64,000 nucleotides of DNA, from the NCBI GenBank assembly GCA_030847615.1, contig JAUMIR010000001.1, forward strand, positions 265,049,187 to 265,113,186. The letters run 5' to 3'. Each line of letters begins with the position of its first letter. Within the stretch, counting starts at the first letter, position 1. Below are positions 1-48,300 of the stretch, piece by piece. This stretch comes from Gambelia wislizenii (lineage: Eukaryota > Chordata > Lepidosauria > Squamata > Crotaphytidae). The notes beneath the pieces are model-generated. The model searched no databases and had not been told where the DNA came from. It saw only the letters and a list, made by a program, of their open reading frames with translations. The position numbers and the translations under genes were made by a program.

Positions 1-37411
<37,411 letters not shown>

Positions 37412-37980
37412 GTGCTTGCTGGATTGACCTGCAGCAAGACTTGTCATTTTTTAAAATACTTGCTAGTTTACAGCTGCTTGAGCACCCCATTAAGGCTCTA
37501 GAATCCATAGCGTGTACCTGGCCCGTTAGGAGGTGCTACAGCACTAGTTCTTTGGTTATGCAAGATTCGCTTGAAAACATAGAATGGCTTCCTTGTTACC
37601 AAAAAGAAATTATTTAGCTAGCAGTCCTGCATGAAACATTTTCCTGTTGCCTTATTGAGTGACAGTCTAAACATAGGTGAAGGGTACACATTTTAGTAGG
37701 CTTTCCCAAAACAGAGAGAGTGAGTTAGCAGTTTCCCCTGTAAAGTTGAAAGTTTTTAATGATTGAGATGGCGTGAATGAGAAGAAATGTCTAGTCTTGT
37801 AGAAATTGGGAGCAAGTTACACAGCAAGGTCGTACTTCTTTTGGGTGGTAGGCATGGTCATCAAGTGCCTTACACTTGGGATTCATTTTTGCTCTAAGGA
37901 CAGCATTTATTGCCTCCATGTAATGCAGGAATGGACAAACTGGTCCTGCAGATCTTCAGCTTCAACTTCCAAAACCCCTT

Positions 37981-38437
37981 AGAATCATAGAATCATAGAA
38001 TTGCAGAGTTGGAAGAGACCACGAGGGCCATCCAGTCCAACCCCCTGCCATGCAGGAAATCACGATCAAAGCATCCCCGACAGATGGCCATCCAGCCTCT
38101 GTTTAAAGACCTCCAAGGAAGGAGACCCCACCACGCTCCGAGGGAGTGCGTTCCACTGCCGAACAGCTCTTACTGTCAAAAAGTTCCTCCTAATGTTGAG
38201 GCAGAATCTCTGTTCCTGGAGCTTGCACCCATTGCTCCATGTTCCAATTTCTGGAGCAGCAGAAAACAAGCTTGCTCCATCCTCAACGTGACACCCCTTC
38301 AAATACTTAAACAGGGCTATCATATCGCCTCTTAACCGTCTTTTTTCCAGGCTAAACATACCCAGCTCCCTAAGTCTCTCCTCATAAGGCATGGTTTCCA
38401 GACCTTTCACCATTTTAGTCACCCTCCTTAGTAGTAG
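37981..38437 (-). mobile_element. CR1 LINE 3' portion in STAT1 3' UTR
   Basis: Starts agaatcatagaatcatag and carries, on the - strand from about 38422 to 38066, 118 codons open without a stop that correspond to the C-terminal end of CR1 reverse transcriptase ([31 protein letters not shown]). The frame is 5'-truncated and does not include the catalytic domain. The youngest-looking CR1 in the window. Confidence 0.92.
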
Positions 38438-39807
38438 GAGCTAATTAGGGAAATTGCAGCTCAGAAATACCCAGAGGCAGTTGTCCATCCCTGGTGTTAA
38501 TGGGATGGTGAATGGGTAGAGTTAGGTTTGTTGTTGGAGCAGAATGGTAGTTCTAGAGAAACAACTCAATTTTGCAAAAATGGCAGCGTGCTGGGAGGGA
38601 TCTAATCAGAGCAGTAATGTTCAGCCTCAAGATGTTAGGGTCAAACTGCAGCTAATGTGCAGATGGGGGTACTCTGTACACTAACCAAAATTAGACTGTA
38701 AGGTACACCCTTCTATTCTCTGATTTTCTTGGATACCCCCTGACCTGACATTTTTGGCTCTTGTTTTCAAAAGTCTTTTTGGAAGGGTAAGCTGCTTCAC
38801 TCCCTTTTTCTGCTTTGAAACACCATTGCTTTGCTTTGCTCATAGAAGCAGTAACCAGTATGGTTCAGCCTGTAAAACAAAAGGGATAGTGCTCAAAATG
38901 ATGCTAGTATACAGGTAAAGCAGGGTCACCCTTTCTGCTTTAAAAGCAAGCAAAGCCAGCAGCCAGGGGAACCTGTTGAGGTGTGGCTCCAGCAGATTCA
39001 CTTGTCAGGTTGTGTGTAACAAACTATTTGGGTCCTCTGTAATTGTGTGCGTTGGAATGCTGGGATTGGATGCATGGAATATGGAGGGATGACTCAGACG
39101 CTTGCATGCTTCACTGCAAGTCCAAAGAAGATTAGTGCATGAGGTGTATTTACTGCAGCCTTTTGTGACTCCATCTGCAGCCCTAGAAGGCTAGTAATCT
39201 AATTACGGCAGGGTGCTATGGTGCACACTAGATTCTTCCATATTTCAACCAACAGAATATTCACAAACCTAGTAAGGGATACTATAGAGCAGGGTAGGAA
39301 TCATGCAGCTCTTCTGCAATTGTTGGATTGCATTTCCCATCTGCTCTAGCTAGCATATCAAAAGGTAAAGCGTGCTGGGAGTTGCAGTCCAACAATACCC
39401 TCCCTTTCTACAGAGTATGTGTTAACCCTGTCCCCTGCTCCAGCACTTGGAAAAGTTATTGTTTTGAACTACATCTCCCAGCATCTTCCAGCCAGCCTAG
39501 GTGTTTATCCCTCGGAGGCAATAGCAAGGCTAGCTGGCAGATTCTGGGAGTTGTGGTCTAAAAGGGCAACTTTCTCAACCTCTGCTTTGCTCTGTGGTTT
39601 GCGAAGAGAAAGGCAATGCTGAGCCAGTTTTCTGTCAAAATGGTAGGTACCGTCCCCATCAGTCAACAAAATACATGCTTTTGAGGTCTCAGTACAGACA
39701 AGTATGAAAATCTTAACACCGTCCTCATGTGGGAACTGAGATTGTAGTTCAGGAAAGGGAAAGTAAATCAGCAAGCAAGCAAACGAGCACTTTTTTTGGT
39801 CTGGTTG

Positions 39808-39813
39808 TTTATT
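39808..39813 (-). terminator. GLS: Candidate poly(A) signal for GLS
   Basis: TTTATT on the + strand is AATAAA on the - strand, 2.43 kb past the GLS stop. It faces the STAT1 candidate signal at 39854-39859. Confidence 0.5.
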
Positions 39814-39853
39814 ATGTTGTAAAATGCAACATCGTTGGTTTTGTAACCCTTAA

Positions 39854-39859
39854 AATAAA
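39854..39859 (+). terminator. Candidate poly(A) signal AATAAA for STAT1
   Basis: Canonical hexamer downstream of the last STAT1 exon. It lies 40 bases to the right of the - strand hexamer assigned to GLS, so the two 3' ends may overlap. A second + strand AATAAA is at 39962-39967. Confidence 0.4.
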
Positions 39860-42241
39860 TCTTAACTTTCAGAACTGGTACAGCTCAAGTATTTAAGATT
39901 AGATTAAATCATGGGAAACTTGTCAGAAGCAAAATACATTCATCATGGTTTTATTTTCTACAATAAAGAATGTCAAGCCAAATCAGTCACAATTTACTCA
40001 GAGGGTAACTAAAAACGGTCACTGATCATCCTGCTCTGAAGCTAAAAGACACCAGTTTCATACAACACTTCTAAACAGAGATGGGGCAATGGGTTCTAAG
40101 ACCATTGTGTTAAGTGTACAAAGCATGGCTGGCTTTTATAAACTTTAGGTGTTCTGATGGTTGTAGATTTATTATACTTCCAACTTGGATCACATGTTGT
40201 TGGAGCAAGCAATGCCAGCTTCTTAGTTAGTAAAAACATTTTGGTGGAAATAAAAAAAAAGCACTGAGAAATAATCCAAAGAAATCCACGTCGAAATGAA
40301 TTGCCTCCACTGGACACAAATACTTTACAAAATACAACTTCCTCTTTTAATGAGGAAAAGCTAAGACTACTTTTGCAAAAAAAGCTGATGCTAAAGTAGC
40401 TCCTATATACTGGCAGTGGGGGAAAAACACCAACATAATCTCTGGAGCTATTTAGGCTAAATGGCTTTGATTTGTTGTATGCATATTTGCAGCGTTACTG
40501 TTCGATTATAAAGTAAACAATGGTTGCTAAATATATTGTATGGAAATGTTGAGTTGTCAGGATAAATTCTAATAGTTTAACGGGCAGATGTTCATGGGTG
40601 TTTATCCATTTTGGGAAAAAGAAAGCTCACAGGCTTCCGTCCACTAGGCATCTGCAAGTGGACTTGACATGTTTTAGTCCTGTTGCATCAAGACAGCCAT
40701 TCAAACAATATTGCTAAACATTCATGAAGGAGTCAAGAAAATTCTGTTTCAAACTGACTATAAAACAGGAGAAGGTTGGAACAGAGAATTAATAAAACTA
40801 GTGAGTACAAAAATGCCAATTAATGGGGGAAACATTTGTGGAAATACTTGAAAGAAATTCCCCATCCTTGTCAGACCTGTTTAATTAACCAATAATCAGG
40901 TTTAGGTTTAACGATACTAGTATCTTTAAATCTGTTCAGCTGGTAACCCAATTTCACTTTACTATGAGAAGTTTGTTCCTCCCCCCTCACACAATGTACA
41001 GTTGATCAGTGGTGGCACTAGGGGTATGTGGAGAGGCCAAACCACACTAGGTGGTGCCAGTCTTAGTGCTACCACAGCTCATAATCTGTTGTCATCAAGA
41101 AAGCAGCACAAAGAGAGAAAAGGCAAAATAATCAAGGGAAAGCAACATAACAGCCCTCGCATGCCCTTCTAAGTTGGTCTGCAGTGATCTTGATCTATGG
41201 GCTGAAGACTACTGTAATGCCTTCCTTATTAAAATGGCCCTTTTGTTCTGTTGGTATGAAGTAAAGGCCTGCAATCTTTATCCACATGTGAGGTTAACTG
41301 GAATTTTAAACCTCAAAGCGTCAGGTTCAGTACATATAGGCATGGGCCCCTGAATGGAACGTCTGCCACCGTAAAAGAACGGGGAAGAGAAAGCACATTT
41401 GTAGTATTGTATGAGGCACCTACAGAACTTGAGTGGAAGCAGCAGGTGCCCAGCAACTGAAGAATATTTTAGTTGAATATTGAGGGGGGGGGTAGGGAAG
41501 GGAGGAAAGAAATGGACAAGGCATAAAGATGTGAAAGAACCACCTCAACTCTAATATTCCAAGATTATATAATTACATTCCTCTATGCTTTTTTGGTCAA
41601 ACAAACCATCAAACAGATTCCCTGATAAAACTCTTTGAACAAAAGCATAGACCATGAATAACAGTCATCAGTCTATACTTTTTGAGAACTGCATGATGTA
41701 AACCGGTATCATGGGAAGTTAAAGGACACAAATAAAATTTAAGTGCAGGTTGATGCTTAGTGCATTCAGACTATCAGCAACAATTCTTGAAATTCTAGCA
41801 AGACCACATTTACACTTGCACACGTTAGCAGCCCAGTTCCACACACAGACACACTTCCAGACAACTTCATTGATCTATTCTTTTTAAAAAGCAAGCAGAG
41901 CAGAAAAAGCTCTGGACCACAGAGTAAAGCTTCATGAAGAATGAAAAAATAAATTAAGTAGTGCAGAAAGCAAACAGCCAACTTTTCCCTCCTCTATCTG
42001 TTACACCTAGCAGGTAGTACGAGGTAATAATTGCTCACATCATGAATGGAGACTCTTCCCTTGAATTTTCTGAAAGAGAAACTAGATTTGTCCCGTGCAA
42101 TGAAGAAAGCTCCTGTTAACACTGAAACAAAGTGATACTTCTGAAAAATATACATCACTATCCAATAGAAACACACACGCTCTTCATAATCATTTTTCCA
42201 CAATTAAATAGGTAACTTTGATTCTTGGGAACAGAAGAGGG

Positions 42242-42398
42242 TTATAGTAAGCCATCTAGGTTTTTTTGTACAGTTTGATTTTCCTTTCCATTGCTGGAAT
42301 CATCTGGAGGTGTATACTGAACCTGATACTCTTGAAGAATTTTAAATACATCATGATGTCCAAAGTGTAAAGCTTCATCCATAGGAGTGTTGTTCCAT
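42242..42398 (-). CDS. GLS: GLS KGA terminal coding exon
   Basis: Acceptor cttttacag, then [40 protein letters not shown] and [11 protein letters not shown], stop TAA at 42244-42242. This is the last ankyrin-like unit and the acidic, disordered KGA tail. Small differences from human (PPDDSSN for PQGDSDN). Confidence 0.97.
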
Positions 42399-45300
42399 CT
42401 GTAAAAGGAACAATTTTCAAGGTTAATATGATCAAAAATGTCTAAGCAGCTTATATAGAGCAAGCTCAAATCCATACATGGGGAAACAACTAACTGTTAG
42501 ACTATAACCTCTATCATCCTTAACCACTGGCCCTGCTGAGTGATATTTGAAGGACCCCAGATTCCTCAATTGTTCTAAATAATGTGGCCAATGTGTTGAT
42601 TTCTGTTACATTTGTAACTCTACTCTCAACCCAAGGAGGTCAGACTTGTATTTCAGGATTGGAAAAACGCTATGAATAGGTTAGGCTGACAGACTGGCTT
42701 GCTTAAGCTCAACCAGTGACCTAAGCAAGGATTTGGAACGGAGTTTGCCAAATCTAAGGCTAACCTATTAAGACAGTGGTATAACAAACTGGTGGGAATT
42801 CTGGAGGAATTGCCTTTTCCAGGCTTCTAGGCTAATTTGAGAAATAAAACCTTTTACACATCTAGAGACTAGGGACAGTTTCTTTTACTTGTGTGTTATG
42901 TCATTTTTTGGGTGCCGTGGGGGTTGGTATTCCCTTCCTCCCTCTGTAGAGCCCCAAATCTCCCCCTCTTGAGTGCCTAAGGACCACAAAATTGGGGTTT
43001 GGGACCACCTGTAGCAACAGGTCTTACTTTTCCTTCCTCATGCTCTTTTTTATCCCCCCTTGCCTTGTTAATACACCTCAGTATTGATGTTGAAAATCAA
43101 CAAGTGTCTATCCACAATGTTGACGGCATGAGTTCATCTTCCTTCACACCTCCCCCCGCCTCCGACAAATCATCTTGAGAGACTGAGAGAGCCTTTGAAA
43201 AAGATTTGCAGCAAAGGTAGAGAAGTACAGGGAGGGACATTCCATTACACTACAGAAAGATGTGATGGCCTGGGGAGGCGGGATAAAAATTGAAACACTG
43301 GAGAAACTTCCTCTTTGTTTTTTGTGGGGTGGAAAAATGGCACCAAAAGATGTTGCTTTCTGTTTTCTTTTCTGAGCCTTCACATCTATCTTTGGACATC
43401 ACGCAATGATTATGAGGATCTTGTCCCTTCTAGGAAAGCAAATACATCTAGATACAAATCAACAGTGAAATGTGCAAGTACACTTTTGCATTCTAAAAAC
43501 AGTGGCAAAACAATAGCTAATGTATTCTGTGTACTTCTGAAAAATCTCTAAAACTATCCTGGTAATGTGAAGTTGAAGGCTTTTAAGGCCAGCATCCATA
43601 GATTTTCCTTGAGTCTTTTTCCGGGCTGTGAGGCCGTGTCCTGGAATAGTTTCTTTCTGACGTTTCGCCTGCATCTGTGGCTGGCATCCTCCGAGAATGG
43701 TTGGGAGTATATGTGGAGTTTATATGCTGTAAACCCCTGTTGGGGAGTGAATGGTTAGTTTCTGGGTATAGAAATGCAAAGCTCGTTAGTGTCTGGCTGA
43801 TTGTTGGTTGATGGCCCATCAACCAACCATCAGCCAAAGAGACACTAATGAGTCTTGCATTTCTATACCCAGAAACTAACCATTCAATTATGCAAATTTA
43901 CATATATTCCCCTACAGGGGTTCACAGCATATAAACTCCACACACACACCTACCCAACCATTCTCTGAAGATGCCAGTCACAGATGCAGGCGAAACATCA
44001 GAAAGAAACTATTCCAGAACACGGCCTCACAGCCCAGAAAAAAACCCAAGGAAAATCTATCCTGGTAATGTTAACTTTCACATCATTTTCTTTAAATAGC
44101 AAAATCCTTAGCAGTAAGCCAAAGAAGTACTTCAAAGTGTCCAGAAAGGCATACATAGCATCTTTAAATACCATGCCTTTCTAGTAATTTCAGACACCTT
44201 TTTTGCTAAATGAATGAATGGTTTTTAATATCACCATATGATTAAGCACTCTCCTGCCCCCAAATGTAAGAATAAGCCAAATGATTTACAGAATATAAAT
44301 ATGGCTGTAGTGACAGCAGCAATTAGGTTTAGGTATGTTAAGGACTTACAGTCATTGAGGAAACAGCATGTTAAATGCGCACACATGTGACTGTAACATT
44401 TCACAATCCATCTGCAGATTGCATTTTTACATTCCTCTCAGAACTTCACCACATGTGATAAAATCTTTATGCCTTTGATTTGCTTTCTCTTTCCATTTTA
44501 ACACAAACTGTTCTGTATGTGTTCTGTAAACAGCAGTAAAACTCAAGGTGAAATTCAAAATGCAGTTCAGTTTTTTGCCAGAGCCAAATGGCATGGATGG
44601 ATAAGCATCTTAGAAATGCCAAACGTGGGACATTCCGGCATTTGCTTTTACAGGGTCTCACCACAGCTTGATCCAAACAGTTAGGTGCACTCATGCTAAA
44701 TGAATCAATGGACTTAGACATGACAGTCTCTGTCCCTTCAAGTCACCTATTGACTTATGATGACCCATCTGAATTTCATAGGGTTATCTTAGATAAGGAA
44801 TACTCAGAAGTGGTTTGCTAGTTCCTTCCTCTGAAATGTAACTTACAGCACCTGATACTCCTTGGCAGTCCTCCATTCAAGTAATAACCACGCCTGACTC
44901 TCCTTAGCTTCCAAGATCAGATGGGATCTAGTGCCTCCAGGATATATGACTCCTTAGGCATGACTAACACCATGGAAGATCAAGCTGCAAATGTGTTACT
45001 TTGTATGTGCTGACAGTATATTAATGTGCCTGATCAGAGTGCTAATGTAAGAATTGTTATTTTAATGCCTTGATTCCACACCCAGCTGAACCCACCCTTC
45101 ATGGATATGCAGACATTTTGTTCTGTAAATAAGCCTAGAGTGTCAGCCTCAGCCCCAGAAGAGGTAACAGATGGCTACTTAAATTGGACAGAATTCTCAT
45201 TAAGTTCCATATAAAGCATGAGCTTGAATTCCTTGGAGGGCATTGCTTGTGAAACCAACGCAAGCATAATTGAATTGACTGTTAATGCTCTACTATACCT

Positions 45301-48300
45301 TTAGTACAGATGCTCACCTGTCTTTGGGGAAAGGATTCACTTTGCAGGCTTCCAGCAAAAATTTAACTACCTCAACGTGACCTACAATACAGAAAATGAT
45401 AATTACATATACTCATTATATTCGCCACCCTAAAGGGTAACAGCTGCTTCAGTCATTTACTCATTGCTCCAACCTTCTGCAGCAGCTACGTGCAATGCTG
45501 TCCTGGAATCGTAGTCTCTCTGCTCCATATCCATGCCTGACAAAGCAAATCTGGAAAGAAAGTTGGAAAATATAAAGAGAAAAATCCACTGAGACAATGA
45601 AGGCAGAACTGCTTAGCACAGTGGCACCCAAGTTTTTTATATTGGGAGCCTAGATAAAAATGGGAAATCCTTTCTTTACATTATTTTTTAAAAATTACAT
45701 ACATCTTCTCTCACTCTACCTCCCATTCTACAGTCAAGTCTGAGAACAACTGAGCAGTCAGCCTACTTTCCAGTGTAGAAAAGCTTTCTTGGTTTCACCT
45801 TCAGTCTTAAGGCACAAACCCATCTCTTCCTGATTTGAATGGGAAATGCTTCAAGGCATCTCAAGCATTTGACAGATGTAATGGCATCTGCCTCTATCAA
45901 AACGTCTATACATCCCTACTGCCTTGGAAGAATCCTGCCATATCCATTGATATGGCAGTTGTGTCTGTGGAACATTAGTGAGAACCACAGTAACTGGGAT
46001 TTTCATCCATCCATCCATGCACATTTGTTACAATATACCACATGTATATATGTCAGGTTGCTCTAAAGCCCACATGTAACTGTTGTGCAGCTTCCTTGTA
46101 GCCAACTTAAGTTTTATGTACAGTTGTCCCTCCAGATTCATGGATTTCACATTCATGGATTTAAGTATTCACGGCTTGACAATATTCTTAAAAAAATAAC
46201 AGTACAAAAAGCAAACCTTGATTTTGCCATCTTATACAAGGGACACCATTTTGCTATCCCATTACATATAATGGGACTTGAGTATTCATGGATTTGGGTA
46301 TTCACGGGGGGTCCTGGAACCAAACCCCAGCGAATGTGAAGGACAACTGTACTCTGTAAAGAAGGCCTTAAGGACAAGTGTGAACTGAGATACAGCTAGC
46401 ATGAGATAAAGTGCTGATAAGCTGGTTCCTGTCTGAGAGTAGGAATCTTCATCCTCTCTCAGGGCCCTCTCACACTACCTAATTATAGCACTATGATTCC
46501 ACTTTCATTACCATGGCTGCATCCTGCTGATACCAGGAAAGAGGAAATTTGAATGTGTTACTTAATGTACGTTGACTACATGCCAAGGGTAAAGGTTTAT
46601 AATGGTGCTGACCACAGGGAAAATGACGTGGTGGTTCCAGGGAGCATGTGTGGGATTGTAGCCAATCAAGAATTGCCAACTTGGCATTAAGGGACCAAGT
46701 TGGCACCGTGTTAGCCGGGAGCTTCACCGTGACACCGTGTTAGCCGGGAGCTTCAAATTTGTACTGTAAAACTTTAAGCATATGCTTGCTTTGCAACAGT
46801 CCCAGAGGAAGGAGGCTTTGGATGAGGCACAAGGGGCTAGAGAGCAAAACAAGACACGTGTGCATGTCAGGCACACAGATGTCACTGACAGGATTCTAGC
46901 CTATATTGGTTTTTTCCTTTCTACTATTTGAAAGCAGCTCACATCCCACCTACCATCATATTGAATTGTTACCAATTTGTCTGGCAACCTGCCCCTGACC
47001 TTGTGCATCTGCTTTTGGAGTAGAGTTGGGACCATGTCAAAATTCCAAGACTAGACATCATACAGCATATTTAGGTGAGATTTTAGTCTTCCTCTTTCCA
47101 AGCCAGACAAGGCTTTAAGGTACATGCAGCCTTCCTCATTTGCAGAATTGTACTCTCTTATGTGTGCAAGTATTGATTTCCATTTGTTACCCTTCCGGGT
47201 ACCCGTCTGACGGAACCACAGCAGTTAAAGTGGAATCATAGTGCTATAATTGTGCAGTGTGGAAGGGCCCTAACTGTGCAAAAGCTCTAAAAAGCAACCC
47301 ATCACATGATGCACTGTGGGTGGGCCTTATATGCATTGCTCAGACACCACTCCCGATTACATTTCTATAAGCGAGCACACGAAAGTCTGCAGAGGGCTAT
47401 AGGGGGTTCCACTCTTCTAAGCTGGCTATAAGAATAGCTGTCTGTCTATCACTTTGTAGCTTGGCTTTTGAAGCAAGATTTTATTTCTGGTATCAGTCAA
47501 CATCATTTGTTCTGCCTTTAATCTAGCAAAGCCTGAATCTTTCAAAACAAACAAATGGGGGTGGGGGATAATCAGGAGAGAGTATTTAATGCAGTTGCTG
47601 TAAATTTTTTGTGATGGCTCTTTAATAATTTAACACTGTGTATTTAATTGATGAAAGCTTTAATTGGTATGCTTTTCAAAACCTGTCATTAAACTGGAAA
47701 ATTCACTAGCTATGTGGAATAGATTCCTAGTTCTCCCGAAAGTATCCTTGCCTAAAATAACTGAATCCAAAGGGGAGTGTGTTTACGTGTGTACATGCAC
47801 ATGATGTACCATATTTTTTTAAAAAGCATTTATACTGTGAGTATCTATGCATAACTCTCAATACTGCCAACACAAGTTAGAGTGTTCATTAATGTGAACA
47901 AAACAACAACTGGGTAAATAGCAACCAAGTTCTGTTATCTCATAAGTTGCCCATTAAGCCAGGAGTAGCATGGTGTAGTGGTTTGAGTGTTGGACTACAA
48001 CTCTGGAGACCAGGGTTCAAATCCCCACTCAGCCATGAAAACCCACTGGGTCACCTTGGGCAAATCAAATGTTCCCAGTCTCAGAAAACCCCATGATAGG
48101 TTCACCTTAGGGTCGCCATAAGTCAGAAACGACTTAGAGGCACACAACAACAACAACAAAGAGAACCAACAACAAAGGGCTTGTTTACACCAGCCAAAGA
48201 AAACGTCCTCCCCCTGATTTTGGTACAAACTGTCTCCAGGACATCCAGCCAGCTCAGCACCAAACCTGCACTAAACCAACCTTAAAACAAGAGTTTTAAA

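Larger units (their letters stand above)
37412..39859 (+). other. STAT1: STAT1 3' UTR (extent inferred)
   Basis: No open gene-like exon follows the stop. The first clear AATAAA on this strand is at 39854-39859, with another at 39962-39967, so the UTR may run about 2.4 kb. It is interrupted by an antisense CR1 fragment at 37981-38437. The true end cannot be fixed without transcript data. Confidence 0.45.
39790..42241 (-). other. GLS: GLS KGA 3' UTR (extent inferred)
   Basis: About 2.4 kb of AT-rich, largely repeat-free sequence follows the GLS stop on the - strand, ending near the - strand AATAAA at 39813-39808. Freedom from LINEs and SINEs, unlike every neighbouring intron, fits a retained UTR. 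Several TTTATT motifs on the + strand offer alternative ends (for example 39950-39955). Confidence 0.6.

Noticed and set aside
38066..38422. 118-codon - strand frame as a host gene
   Set aside because: It is the C-terminal end of a CR1 reverse-transcriptase frame next to the CR1 3' terminal repeat, not a host gene.
47971..48024. A and B box sequence resembling a tRNA gene
   Set aside because: It is the head of a SINE: the tRNA fold is not complete and the SINE body and tail follow directly.
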